Source: CAZSNH01 sp052388455
Lineage (GTDB): Bacteria; Pseudomonadota; Alphaproteobacteria; Rhizobiales; Hyphomicrobiaceae
NCBI GenBank assembly: GCA_052388455.1
Contig: JBQTIA010000063.1
Location: 3,063-67,062 of the forward strand
Direction of reading: 5' to 3'
Length of the DNA: 64,000 bases
Shown here: in pieces, positions 1 to 8,893 of the stretch
How positions within the stretch are numbered: the stretch's first letter is position 1
How the letters are laid out: every line of letters begins with the position of its first letter
Program-made: the position numbers and the translations under genes
Notes under the pieces: generated by a model
Seen by the model: only the letters and a program-made list of their open reading frames with translations
Database searches by the model: none
What the model was told of the DNA's origin: nothing

Positions 1-2163
1 CTGGGCGGTCGCCTCGTTGCCGGGCGAGACGGGAGCGACAGGCGGTTCCGTCGACTGGGCATGGCCGCTGTCGGACGCGAGAGCGAGTGCGGCAGCGAAC
101 AGAAGTGCCGCGGCCCCGCCCGTCGTCGATAGCCCGGCGGGCTTGCGGCGTCGCAGTCCGCTCGACTGCATCAGCAGAATGGCGAGCACGTCCGCGAACA
201 GGAGGCCGAGCGCGGCGGCGAGCAGCCAAGGCTTCAAGGGCTTGGAGGCTTCGCTCTCGTATCCGCGGCGTTCGGCGGCCGAGGGAAGAGCGGGGAGGGG
301 AGCCAGCTCGGCACCGGGCTTGATCACGTTGACGGCGCGCGGAGAGCCGGCCGGGCCATAGTAGCCCGGTGGATGTTCGAGCCCGGCGACAACCGAGGCG
401 AGCTTGGCGACCGGGATCGGTTGAGCCGTCGGGGGCGGCGACTTCAAGGTTCCGAATCCGTCGAGGGTTTGCAGCGGAGCCAGCAGCCCCGCAGTCTCGG
501 TATCGCTCGATGCGAGCCCGGCCGTGTCGGTCGTTGTGGCGTCAGACCCGCCGCCGCCCGCCCCGCCGAGTGTCGTGATCCGCCGCAGCATTTCGACGAA
601 CAGTCCCGAGATCGGCAGGTTCGACCAGTCGGAGTTGGCGGTCACGTGGAAGAGAACGACGGTGCCCTCGCCGCGGCGGGCGGCCGTGACGAGCGGAGTG
701 CCGTCTTTGAGGCGCGCCCAGACCTTCACGTCACCCGTCAGTCGCGCCGGATCGGCCAAGACCTGACGGCGAATGGAAATGTCGGCTGGAACGGCGAGGC
801 CGGCAAAGATGCTGGTGTCGTCGAAGGGGGCGAGCGGTTGCGGCGTCGACCAGGAGAGCGCGCCGCCGAGCGTGCGTCCGCCGAGGCGCAACCCGACGGG
901 AAGCAGTTCGTCACCGCCCTTTTCGAGGCGCGGGCCGGCGAAGCGGACCAGGATGCCGCCCTTCCTCACCCAGGCGTCCACCGTGTCCGCGATGTCGCCG
1001 GAGAGCGTACCGATGTCGGCCAGCATGAGCACCGTGGCGTTGGACTTGAACACGGTGTCGACGCCGGCAGCGAGATTGGCATCCTTCGGCCGGATGATTT
1101 CGGCAAAGGGCTGCACGGCCTTGTTGATGTAATAGAGCGGCGCCAGCAGCGGCTGCGCCTGCTCTTGCGTTTCGCCGGAGATGAGCCCGATCCGCTGCCA
1201 CTGCGAGCGCCGGTCGAGGATGCTGACCGCACCGGCCGAAAGCTCGCCCGCGATTTCGACCCGCGTCACCTGATTGCGCAGCTCCAGCGGCAGCTCGAAC
1301 ACCATGTCGGTGGAGGTGCCGCCGGCGCCGAGCTTGAAGGCGGCTTCACCGAGCCGTGCGCCTTTGGCCGAGAAGGCATGCGCCACGCCTTCGCGTGCCG
1401 GGCCGCCGGTGCGCACCACGCGGGAGGCGAGCTTTCCGTCGGACGCCACTTCGGCCGACTGTCCGAGTGCTTCGCGTCCAGGCGGATCGGCAAGGATGGC
1501 GAACGAGCCGCCGGTCGCGAGCGCCGCGAGGCCGTCCGCGAAGGCCGCCGTCGCTCCGTCGTGATCGATGCCGTCTGCCAGCCAGACGACGCTGGCGTCT
1601 CCGGCGCCCGGACCGGCCGCCTGCATGGCCGCGCCGAGTACCTCGAGTGCCGTCTTGCGTTCGGGCGGGAAGGGTTGCGGAGCAATCCCCGCGAGTGTGT
1701 TGCGGGCGTCGCTCGGCGCTTCGATCTTGACCGCGCGGGCACGAGCCGCCGGCGCCGTCTCGATGACGATCAGCGGCCGGCCACGGCTTTCGGCATCCGA
1801 GATGATCCGCTCGGCGAAGGCCGTGCGTTCGGTCCAGCGCGGAGCGGCAGACCAGCCGTTGTCGATGACGACCGCGACAGGCCCCGCTCCCTTGAGAGCG
1901 GTCTCGCGCGAGGGGTTCAGCACCGGCTCGGCCAGCGCCAGGATGACGAGGGCCGCTGCCAGCAGCCGGATCAGCAGCAGCCACCACGGGGTTTTCGCGG
2001 GAGTTCTGTCTCGGTCTTCGAGGCCGACCAGGATGCGGGTGGCCGGAAACGCGACCTGCTTGGGCCGCGGCGGCACGGTCTTCAGCAGCCAATAGATCAG
2101 CGGCAGCGAGGCCAGTGCCGCCAGCAGCCAGGGGTTGAGGAAAGCGAGGGCGCCGATGGTCAT
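1..2163 (-). CDS. BatA-domain / DUF4159-type membrane protein (3' end outside window)
   Basis: Large inner-membrane protein of the MoxR-DUF58-BatA/DUF4159 cluster. The reading frame is open from ATG 2163 to the window edge, so about 721 residues are seen and the C-terminus is missing. The N-terminus has the BatA-type double hairpin: a membrane segment at about residues 6-26 after MTIGALAFLNPW, and a second at about 58-80. Next comes a vWA-like stretch whose metal site is degenerate (DNGWS instead of DxSxS), then a GATase-like middle region, and a third membrane segment near 643-665. A DUF4159 domain would normally follow, beyond the edge. The start overlaps the stop of the DUF58 gene (ATGA), which indicates translational coupling. 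Function of the family is not established; roles in envelope stress or protein-complex assembly with MoxR are proposed. Confidence 0.85.
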   Translation of the reverse strand, partial: MTIGALAFLNPWLLAALASLPLIYWLLKTVPPRPKQVAFPATRILVGLEDRDRTPAKTPWWLLLIRLLAAALVILALAEPVLNPSRETALKGAGPVAVVIDNGWSAAPRWTERTAFAERIISDAESRGRPLIVIETAPAARARAVKIEAPSDARNTLAGIAPQPFPPERKTALEVLGAAMQAAGPGAGDASVVWLADGIDHDGATAAFADGLAALATGGSFAILADPPGREALGQSAEVASDGKLASRVVRTGGPAREGVAHAFSAKGARLGEAAFKLGAGGTSTDMVFELPLELRNQVTRVEIAGELSAGAVSILDRRSQWQRIGLISGETQEQAQPLLAPLYYINKAVQPFAEIIRPKDANLAAGVDTVFKSNATVLMLADIGTLSGDIADTVDAWVRKGGILVRFAGPRLEKGGDELLPVGLRLGGRTLGGALSWSTPQPLAPFDDTSIFAGLAVPADISIRRQVLADPARLTGDVKVWARLKDGTPLVTAARRGEGTVVLFHVTANSDWSNLPISGLFVEMLRRITTLGGAGGGGSDATTTDTAGLASSDTETAGLLAPLQTLDGFGTLKSPPPTAQPIPVAKLASVVAGLEHPPGYYGPAGSPRAVNVIKPGAELAPLPALPSAAERRGYESEASKPLKPWLLAAALGLLFADVLAILLMQSSGLRRRKPAGLSTTGGAAALLFAAALALASDSGHAQSTEPPVAPVSPGNEATAQ

Positions 2164-3137
2164 GGCGTGCCGCCGGTCGGCGATGCCGCCGCGGGGCCAT
2201 CGCCGGCGTCACCCTGCCAGCGGTAGCCGCCCGCCTTGCCCTCGAGCCGCATGACGAGGGAGAGCAGCGTTTCGGCCGGCGGGCGATCCGTGTGATGCAC
2301 CAGGAACGACCATCCGAGGCGGGTGGCGAGCGCTGCCAGTTCCGCCCGATGCGCGTGCAGCTTCGTCTGGTAGGCGCCGCGCAGGCCTTCGGCCCGTTCC
2401 GCCGTCCAGCGGCTGGCACCCTCGATGTCGACGAATTCCGTCCGGCCGTCGTAGGGCAGGGTTTCCTCGGCCGGATCGAGCACCTGCACGAGGTGGCCGC
2501 CGACGCCCTGAGCGGCGAGCGCCTCGGCGTGCTCGGCGATGGAGGCGATCGGATCGAGGAAATCCGAAACGAGGATGACGCTCGAATAGCGTGAGATGCG
2601 CGCGCGGGGGGGCTCGCTGCGGGTCAGCACAGGGGAGGTCGCGTGGCTGGCGATCGTCTCCGCGAGGCGCGTGGCGGCCTTGCGGCTGGCGGTCGGCTGG
2701 GAGAGAGCCAGTAGGCCGACACGTTCGCCGCTGCGCACCAGAAGCTCGGCCGTGGCGAGGATCATGACGACAGCCCGGTCGCGCTTGGTGGTTGGCGCCA
2801 GATGGCTGCGGAACTCCATCGAGGGGGACAGGTCCGGCCACAGCCAGATGGTATGCGCCGCCTCCCACTCTCGCTCGCGGACATAGAGCAGGTCGGAGCT
2901 GGCCGAGCGGCGCCAGTCGATGAGCTGCACCGCATCCTGAGCTTCGAGCTGGCGGAACTGCCAGAAAGTTTCTCCCGGGCCGGCCCGGCGGCGTCCGTGA
3001 ATGCCGTGCGCGATGGTCGAGGCGATGCGGCTCGCTTCCAGGAGGATGTCGGGCATCCGGTCGGCGAGCGCGTGGGCATCGCGTTCGAGCGCGAGCATTC
3101 CGCCGCCCTGCCGCGCGGAGCTGGCCGAAGCAGCCAT
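2160..3137 (-). CDS. DUF58 domain-containing protein
   Basis: A 325-residue cytoplasmic protein of the DUF58 family, the usual partner of MoxR AAA+ ATPases. The hallmark segment follows residue 50 (GETFWQFRQL, then DWRRSASSD), leading into a vWA-like fold with WLWPDLSPSM, which resembles the DxSxS metal-binding motif. It begins 6 bases after the moxR stop and its own stop overlaps the next start (ATGA), so the three genes form one operon. No enzymatic function is assigned to the family. Substrate or adaptor interaction with MoxR is inferred from conserved pairing. Confidence 0.9.
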   Translation of the reverse strand: MAASASSARQGGGMLALERDAHALADRMPDILLEASRIASTIAHGIHGRRRAGPGETFWQFRQLEAQDAVQLIDWRRSASSDLLYVREREWEAAHTIWLWPDLSPSMEFRSHLAPTTKRDRAVVMILATAELLVRSGERVGLLALSQPTASRKAATRLAETIASHATSPVLTRSEPPRARISRYSSVILVSDFLDPIASIAEHAEALAAQGVGGHLVQVLDPAEETLPYDGRTEFVDIEGASRWTAERAEGLRGAYQTKLHAHRAELAALATRLGWSFLVHHTDRPPAETLLSLVMRLEGKAGGYRWQGDAGDGPAAASPTGGTP

Positions 3138-3142
3138 TCCTG

Positions 3143-4141
3143 TTACTCCACCTTCTGCGCGAGGCGGCCGATGATGCCTTCGAGGGCCTGTCCTTCGGCC
3201 CGGGCCGCGAAGGACAGCGCCATGCGGTGCTTGAGGACGGGCTCGGCCAGCGCGATGACGTCGTCGATCGAGGGCGCGAGGCGGCCGTCGATCAGCGCCT
3301 TGGCGCGCACCGCGAGGCTCAACGCCTGACTGGCGCGCGGTCCGGGTCCCCAGGCTACCAGGCGGTCGACCTCGGTGTTGCCGCCGGTGCCGGGACGGGC
3401 CGAGCGCACGAGGCGCAGGATGGCTTCGACCACACGGTCGGGCACCGGAATCTGGCGCACGAGCCGCTGGATGCTCATCAGCTCTGGCCCGGTGATCACC
3501 GCTTCGAGGCGGCGCTCCTCGGTGCCGGTGGTGGCGTAGAGCATTCGCCGCTCGGCGGCGATGTCGGGATAGGTGACGTCTATCTGGAGGAGGAAGCGGT
3601 CGAGTTGGGCTTCGGGCAGCGGATAGGTGCCTTCCTGCTCCAGCGGGTTCTGTGTCGCCAGCACATGGAAGGGTGCCGGCACATCGTGGCGGGCGCCGGC
3701 CACCGTCACGTGATGCTCCTGCATGGCCTGCAGCAGGGCCGACTGCGTCTTGGGCGAGGCGCGGTTGATCTCGTCGGCCATCAGCAGCTGAGTGAAGATC
3801 GGCCCCTTGATGAAGCGGAATGAGCGGCGCTGACCGGGGCTGTCCTCCAGCACTTCCGCGCCGATGATGTCGGACGGCATCAGGTCCGGCGTGAACTGGA
3901 TGCGCTTGGCTTCGAGACCGAGCACCTTGCCGAGGGTATCGACAAGCAGCGTCTTGGCGAGGCCGGGAACGCCGATCAGCAGCGCGTGGCCCCCGGCCAG
4001 CAGCGTGATGAGCGTGCGCTCGATCACCTGATCCTGACCGAAGATGACGGTTCCGGCAGCCTTGTGGGCCCGCTGCACGCGCTCGGCGGCGGCTTCGAGG
4101 CGGGGAACGATGTTGTCGTCGGTCTGGGTGATGCTGCTCAT
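3143..4141 (-). CDS. MoxR family AAA+ ATPase
   Basis: A 332-residue AAA+ ATPase. Walker A is GVPGLAKT at residues 57-64, Walker B is LLMADEIN near 119-126, and sensor residues lie in the HVLATQNPLEQEGTYPLPEAQ stretch typical of MoxR proteins. A C-terminal AAA lid follows. It is the first gene of the moxR-DUF58-BatA operon and is transcribed divergently from the DUF1285 gene at 4521. Members act as chaperone-like ATPases in assembly or activation of partner complexes; the client here is unknown. The upstream region contains an inserted palindromic element, so promoter spacing may be altered. Confidence 0.95.
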   Translation of the reverse strand: MSSITQTDDNIVPRLEAAAERVQRAHKAAGTVIFGQDQVIERTLITLLAGGHALLIGVPGLAKTLLVDTLGKVLGLEAKRIQFTPDLMPSDIIGAEVLEDSPGQRRSFRFIKGPIFTQLLMADEINRASPKTQSALLQAMQEHHVTVAGARHDVPAPFHVLATQNPLEQEGTYPLPEAQLDRFLLQIDVTYPDIAAERRMLYATTGTEERRLEAVITGPELMSIQRLVRQIPVPDRVVEAILRLVRSARPGTGGNTEVDRLVAWGPGPRASQALSLAVRAKALIDGRLAPSIDDVIALAEPVLKHRMALSFAARAEGQALEGIIGRLAQKVE

Positions 4142-4520
4142 GTCGCCCTTGGCTAGCGCGGTTGCTCGATAGACCGGACGATCGGCGGCCGGAATGACGG
4201 AATGCTAGTCGCGATTTGTTCGGCCGCGACCCGCTCGGGTCAAGTTAACACTGCGTAACTAGGCCGTGGTCCTAATTGGGATGGCCCATCGACGCGAGGG
4301 ATTTTGGCTGGATGGCAGGAGCAAGGCGGCAGCAAACAACATGGTTTGCAACGACCTGCGACGAATCATCAAGCCAAAAGCACCGCGCCCCTGCGGGATG
4401 AGCCATCCGAATTAGGACCACGGCCTCTATAATGTAAGCCAAGGGGTACTGTTTGTATCCAGCGGAAATCGCTCATCCTGCGGCGAAGGCGCCGCGCATC
4501 ACAGAACCCAGGGACGACCC
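4142..4520. other. Divergent intergenic region between moxR and DUF1285 gene
   Basis: This 379-base region separates two divergent genes. Nearly half of it is a 166-bp inverted-repeat element (4261-4426). The remaining flanks, 4142-4260 and 4427-4520, must hold both promoters. I see AT-rich stretches (for example near 4427-4437 and 4245-4260) but no convincing -35/-10 pair. No tRNA or additional open gene of note is present. Confidence 0.7.
4261..4426. mobile_element. 166-bp MITE-like element with 25-bp terminal inverted repeats
   Basis: The left end reads AGGCCGTGGTCCTAATT (4261-4277) and the right end is its exact reverse complement (4410-4426). The match extends to 25 bases (4261-4285 against 4402-4426) with one mismatch. 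The minus strand holds a 44-codon frame (ATG at 4406, stop TAG at 4274-4272) whose start and stop both lie in the repeats, and the plus strand also has short frames ending in the right repeat. No transposase is encoded, so it would be non-autonomous. No clear target-site duplication is visible. A 21-base stretch matching one end at 19 positions occurs at about 41112-41132, showing the sequence is dispersed. Confidence 0.6.
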
Positions 4521-5114
4521 GTGGCCGAGAGCACGCCGAGGATTTCCGGACTGGACGCCCTGATGCGGGCGGCCGAAATCGCGGGGGAGGCGCCGGTCGA
4601 GCGCTGGAACCCGCCCTATTGCGGCGATATCGGCCTCGCCATCCGCGCCGACGGCGTGTGGGAGTATCAGAAGAGCGCGATCCGCCGGCCGGCGCTGGTC
4701 AAGCTCTTCGCCCGCGTGCTGAGGCGGGACGCCGATGGCCGGCACTATCTCGTCACACCCGCGGAGAAGGTCGACGTTACGGTGGCCGAAGCGCCGTTCA
4801 TGGCGGTCGAGTTGGAGGTTTCTGGCAACGGCGAAAGCCAGCAACTCACCTTCCGCACCAATGTCGACGATGTCGTGCGCTGCGGGCCGGACCACCCGCT
4901 GAGATTTGTTACGAGCGGGCCCGACGGCGGTTTGAAGCCCTACCTGCTGGTGCGCGGCCGGCTCGAAGCGCTGGTTGCACGCGCGCTGTATTACGATCTG
5001 GTGGAGCTGGCCGCACCCGCCGGTGAGGGCCGCGACGTTCTCGGTCTTTGGAGCGGCGGCGCCCATTTTCCACTGGCGGATGGCGAAACCCCAATTCGAC
5101 CGCAAGAACCGTGA
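4521..5114 (+). CDS. DUF1285 family protein
   Basis: A 197-residue cytoplasmic protein of the DUF1285 family, found across alphaproteobacteria. The family pattern is clear: PPYCGDIGLAIRADGVWEY near residues 32-50, an SAIRRPALVKLFARVLRRD core, and PYLLVRGRLEALVARALYYDL near the C-terminus. It is divergent from the moxR cluster, its usual neighbour. The biochemical role is unknown. The ATG at 4521 follows a GACGACCCGTGGCCGAG context with only a weak ribosome-binding site. Confidence 0.88.
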   Translation: MAESTPRISGLDALMRAAEIAGEAPVERWNPPYCGDIGLAIRADGVWEYQKSAIRRPALVKLFARVLRRDADGRHYLVTPAEKVDVTVAEAPFMAVELEVSGNGESQQLTFRTNVDDVVRCGPDHPLRFVTSGPDGGLKPYLLVRGRLEALVARALYYDLVELAAPAGEGRDVLGLWSGGAHFPLADGETPIRPQEP

Positions 5115-5141
5115 TGCGGTCGGCAAGCGGGGATTGTATCC

Positions 5142-6299
5142 GTGCCATCCGACGCGGGAGAGTTTGTGTGTGCAGAGCAGGGTGATGGGATCACGATATT
5201 GAGCCGAACCGCAGCACGAGCAAAGCCGAGCGTGAGAGTGGCGAATAGTGCTGCCGCCGCGATCGACGAGGCGCGCTGGGGAGCGATCGTGGCTCGCGAC
5301 AGGGACCAGGACGACCTATTCCTTTATTCCGTCGCCACCACGGGCGTGTACTGCCGGCCTTCGTGCGGGGCGCGGCGGCCGAACCGGGCGAACGTCGCGT
5401 ATCACGCCACGCCTGCCGCCGCCGAGGCGGCAGGCTTCCGGCCGTGCAAGCGCTGCCGGCCGAACGGCGCGTCGCTCGCCGAGCTGCATGTCGCCGTGGT
5501 GGCGGCCGCCTGCAGCGCGATCGAAACCGCCGAGGAGTCGCCGACGCTCGCCGCGCTCGCCGCCGAGGCCGGCCTCAGTCCCCACCACTTCCACCGCATT
5601 TTCAGGTCGGTGACCGGCCTCACTCCGAAAGACTATGCCGCCGCCCATCGCGCCCGCTGCGCGCGTCATAGGCTGACCCGGAGCCGGACCGTGACCGAAG
5701 CCGCCTACGATGCCGGATACAACTCCGCCGGCCGCTTCTATGCGGCATCGAAGGATGCTCTTGGAATGACACCGTCTATGTTTCGCAAGGGGGCTCCGGA
5801 GACCGTGATCAGGTTCGCCGTCGGGGCGTGCTCGCTCGGCACAATTCTGGTTGCGGCGAGCGACAAGGGCGTCGCGGCGATCCTGCTCGGCGATGACGCG
5901 GCGGCGCTGCTCGACGACCTTCAGGCCCGTTTTCCAAAGGCACGGCTGATCGGCGGCGACAAGGCGTTCGACACGCTGGTCGGTCAGGTGATCGCCATGG
6001 TCGAACGGCCGGGCCGCCGTCATCAGTTGCCGCTCGACGTTCGAGGCACCGCGTTCCAGCATCGTGTCTGGCAGGCGTTACGGGACATTCCTGCTGGATC
6101 GACGGCCACCTACGCGGAAATCGCAGGCCGCCTCGGCGCACCGAAGGCCGTCCGCGCGGTGGCCGGGGCCTGCGCGGCCAATCCGCTCGCCGTCGCCATC
6201 CCCTGCCATCGCGTGGTGCGGACGGGCGGCGGACTGTCGGGCTATCGGTGGGGCATCGAGCGCAAGCGAACGCTGCTGGAACGTGAGAAGAAATCATGA
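5142..6299 (+). CDS. ada: Ada: methylphosphotriester/O6-methylguanine-DNA methyltransferase and AraC-type regulator
   Basis: Bifunctional DNA repair protein and transcriptional activator of the adaptive response to alkylation. From N to C there is an Ada zinc domain with C71-x3-C75 and C102-x2-C105, where the first cysteine takes the methyl group from phosphotriesters. An AraC-type helix-turn-helix follows at about 115-215, then a methyltransferase domain with the PCHR active site at 354-357 (C355). At 385 residues it is about 30 longer than E. coli Ada. The GTG at 5142 is therefore uncertain; an in-frame GTG at 5232 would give 355 residues. It ends 10 bases before the alkB start, so the two repair genes are almost certainly co-transcribed and, by analogy, induced by methylated Ada. 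Confidence 0.95.
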   Translation: MPSDAGEFVCAEQGDGITILSRTAARAKPSVRVANSAAAAIDEARWGAIVARDRDQDDLFLYSVATTGVYCRPSCGARRPNRANVAYHATPAAAEAAGFRPCKRCRPNGASLAELHVAVVAAACSAIETAEESPTLAALAAEAGLSPHHFHRIFRSVTGLTPKDYAAAHRARCARHRLTRSRTVTEAAYDAGYNSAGRFYAASKDALGMTPSMFRKGAPETVIRFAVGACSLGTILVAASDKGVAAILLGDDAAALLDDLQARFPKARLIGGDKAFDTLVGQVIAMVERPGRRHQLPLDVRGTAFQHRVWQALRDIPAGSTATYAEIAGRLGAPKAVRAVAGACAANPLAVAIPCHRVVRTGGGLSGYRWGIERKRTLLEREKKS

Positions 6300-6309
6300 C
6301 GGCGTCGCC

Positions 6310-6975
6310 GTGAAGAGAAGCCCCCAGACAATCGATTTCTTCGCCGCCGTCGCCGGCTCGCCGTCGCGAGTGGAGCTGGCGGCGGGAGCCGTGCTGTTGC
6401 GCGGCTATGCTCTTCCAGCGGTCGGTCAGACCATTGCGGCGCTCGACGTCCTCCTCGCCAAGGCCCCGTTCCGGCGCATGGTGACACCCGGCGGCTTCAC
6501 GATGTCGGTCGCCATGAGCAACTGCGGAACGGCGGGATGGATCACCGACCGCAAGGGCTATCGCTATTCGCCTGACGATCCGGAGACCGGTCGTCCCTGG
6601 CCCGTCATGCCGAAGCCGTTCTCGACACTGGCCCGCGCCGCGGCGGCGGCCGGCGGTTTCGACGGTTTCGCTCCCGACGCCTGCCTGATCAATCGCTATG
6701 AGCCGGGGGCGCGTATGAGCCTGCATCAGGACAAGGACGAGCGGGATTTTTCACAGCCGATCGTCTCGGTATCGCTCGGGCTGCCGGCCAGGTTCCTCTT
6801 CGGCGGCATGAAGCGCTCCGAAAAGCCCAAGCGCGTGACGCTGGAGCATGGTGACGTGATCGTTTGGGGCGGCGTGTCCCGCCTCGCCTTCCACGGCATC
6901 GATCCGCTGAAGGACGGCGAGCATCCGCTGCTCGGCCGCCGCCGCATCAATCTGACATTCCGCAAGGCGCTGTAA
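6310..6975 (+). CDS. alkB: AlkB-type alpha-ketoglutarate-dependent DNA dealkylase
   Basis: Fe(II)/2-oxoglutarate dioxygenase that oxidatively removes N1-methyladenine and N3-methylcytosine lesions. It is 221 residues with the GTG start at 6310, matching E. coli AlkB (216). Iron ligands are H139 and D141 in LHQDKD and H195 in AFHGID. The 2-oxoglutarate arginines are R212 and R218 in RINLTFR. GTG 6310 lies just after the ada stop and is preceded by AGAAGAAA. An ATG at 6297 overlaps the ada stop but opens only a five-codon frame, so it is not the start; it might help coupling. The frame stays open upstream inside ada, but that extension is not AlkB-like. Confidence 0.95.
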   Translation: MKRSPQTIDFFAAVAGSPSRVELAAGAVLLRGYALPAVGQTIAALDVLLAKAPFRRMVTPGGFTMSVAMSNCGTAGWITDRKGYRYSPDDPETGRPWPVMPKPFSTLARAAAAAGGFDGFAPDACLINRYEPGARMSLHQDKDERDFSQPIVSVSLGLPARFLFGGMKRSEKPKRVTLEHGDVIVWGGVSRLAFHGIDPLKDGEHPLLGRRRINLTFRKAL

Positions 6976-7138
6976 TCTCTGCCGATGGCCGGACCGTTGA
7001 ACCCGATCAACGACGCGAAACAAATGTTCTCGGGCGGGTGTGCCTCTGGCGCTATGCTGCCGCCCCAATTTGACCACGAGGCAACCAGAACTTCACTCGG
7101 ACGTTGAATAATGGGTTCTCCGGCGGATCGGCGGCGGC

Positions 7139-8749
7139 GTGAAGATCAACAGCAACATCATCGCGAGCCTTTCTGCGGCCTTCACGCTGGCGACCTGTGC
7201 CGGACTTTTGGCAACCGCCTGGTTCGTGTTTCCGGCCGCCGAGCCCGCGAAGCGGCAGTCCCGTCTCGACACCAGTGTCTCCCCCAAGCCCGCCCCTGCT
7301 GTCACCCCGGCTGGCGCTGAAAAACGGGCTTCGGCAAACCTCGCTCCCTCGGTTCCCGCACCGGTTTCCCAACCGCGCTTGCCGGCTCCGCTGCCAGCTG
7401 TCGAAGCTCGTGCCGTTGCGGCGCAGGAGCCCGTCGTCAAGCAGGAGGCCGCCGAGCTGGAAGTTCTGGCCGCGCGCAAGCCGCGCACCGAACCCTCCGA
7501 GGTTGGACCGAAAGCGCCCGAGTCCCAGTGGGACGGCAAGCCGCTGCCGCAAGACTCGAATATCGGCCAGCCGACGGTGCCGAACAAACCTGCAGCGCAC
7601 CCGGCGCCGGCCGCGAAGTCAGTGCCAACCCCACCGCCGGCCGCTCCCGCTACGACCGCTCCCGCTTCGAACCCGTCCGAGCCGGCCGCCGCCGTCGAAA
7701 CTCCGCCTCCACCTCCCATCGACGAATGGTCTCCAATCGAAATTGCGGACGCTCTCAAAGAATGCCTGAAGCTGCTCGGCCCCGTGGACGCCGAGATCGA
7801 GCCGGTCGACGCCATGCGCAAGGGACCGTGCGGGGCTCCCGCGCCGATCAAGCTGAAGAGCGTCGGCCGCGACAACAGAATCGAGTTCACCCCCGCCATC
7901 GAAGTGAACTGCAAGCTGGCGGTGGGTATCGCAGAATGGTCCGACAAGGTGTTGCAGCCGGCGGCCAAGTCGGTGCTCGGCAGCCGCGTCACGCGCATCA
8001 GCGGCGCCTCGGGCTATGCCTGCCGCAACCGCTACGGGCTCGCGAATGCGCCGCTCAGCGAGCACGCGCTGGCCAATGCGGTCGACGTGCCGGCCTTCGT
8101 TCTGGCCGACGGCCGCACGGTCAGGGTGAAGGCGGGCTGGGGTGCGACCGCACGCGACCTCCTCAAGGCCAAGTCGGAGGCGCTGGCCGCGGCGAAGTCC
8201 GGTGTGGCACCGAAGGCCGACGCTGCAAAGGCGACCGCCGAACAGGTTACTCCGGCAGCGGGTGCCAGGACTGTAGACGCCAGTCGGGATGCCAAGTCGA
8301 AGGACCGGTCGGGGATAGACCAGAAGGACCTGGAACTGGCTTCGAAGGACGCGAAAGCGAAGGGCGCAAAATCGAAAACCGGCAAGGGGAGGGACACCGG
8401 TTCGGATGCCGACAGCGAAGCGTCACAGCATGTCGATGCGGCGGACGATCGCCGCAAGGGGCAGCGCGGCGGGCGCGATCCCGCGGCCAAACTCGAAAAG
8501 GTGGCGGCTCTCAAGGGAGCCGGTGCGCAGCGGCTCGGCGCGGCTCCGGCCTCCGATGCCAAGCCTGCCCCGGCGCCGGAGGCTGTGGAGCCGGGCAAGG
8601 TGACCAGCGAGGGCAGGTTTCTGCGCCTGATCGCGAAAGGCGCCTGCGAGACCTTCGGCACCATGCTCGGGCCGGAGGCCAACGAGGCCCACCGCGACCA
8701 TTTCCATTTCGACATGAAAGCCCGGCGCTACAAAGCCTACTGCCAGTAA
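7139..8749 (+). CDS. Membrane-anchored extensin-like family protein with a disordered insertion
   Basis: A 536-residue protein with one N-terminal membrane segment (about 7-30), a long Ala/Pro-rich linker (about 35-195), then the extensin-like C-terminal domain of proteobacteria. Conserved parts are ECLKLLGPVDAEI near 205, SEHALANAVDV near 306-316, and HRDHFHFD near 518-525. The SxHxxxxAxD and HxHxD pattern resembles LAS/M15-type peptidoglycan metallopeptidases, so a periplasmic wall role is plausible. The domain is split by about 150 low-complexity residues rich in Lys, Ala, Asp and Ser (about 343-491). The start is GTG 7139. No partner gene is adjacent. Confidence 0.8.
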   Translation: MKINSNIIASLSAAFTLATCAGLLATAWFVFPAAEPAKRQSRLDTSVSPKPAPAVTPAGAEKRASANLAPSVPAPVSQPRLPAPLPAVEARAVAAQEPVVKQEAAELEVLAARKPRTEPSEVGPKAPESQWDGKPLPQDSNIGQPTVPNKPAAHPAPAAKSVPTPPPAAPATTAPASNPSEPAAAVETPPPPPIDEWSPIEIADALKECLKLLGPVDAEIEPVDAMRKGPCGAPAPIKLKSVGRDNRIEFTPAIEVNCKLAVGIAEWSDKVLQPAAKSVLGSRVTRISGASGYACRNRYGLANAPLSEHALANAVDVPAFVLADGRTVRVKAGWGATARDLLKAKSEALAAAKSGVAPKADAAKATAEQVTPAAGARTVDASRDAKSKDRSGIDQKDLELASKDAKAKGAKSKTGKGRDTGSDADSEASQHVDAADDRRKGQRGGRDPAAKLEKVAALKGAGAQRLGAAPASDAKPAPAPEAVEPGKVTSEGRFLRLIAKGACETFGTMLGPEANEAHRDHFHFDMKARRYKAYCQ

Positions 8750-8893
8750 CCACTCTCAAAATGCGTGCTGGCTATGGCTGAGGTGGGGTGCGCTTCCCAC
8801 ACCCCGACTCGGGTGCTATAGGGCTGGCGACCGTTGGCCCCCGCACGCTTTTGGCGGGCGCCCAGTCACATCCTGACTTCGAGGAGACGTCCC

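Noticed and set aside
373..2226. Long plus-strand frame of 617 codons
   Set aside because: It lies antisense to the BatA/DUF4159 gene, whose minus-strand product has clear membrane segments and overlapping starts with DUF58. The plus-strand translation is Arg/Gly-rich with no family features, typical of a GC-rich shadow.
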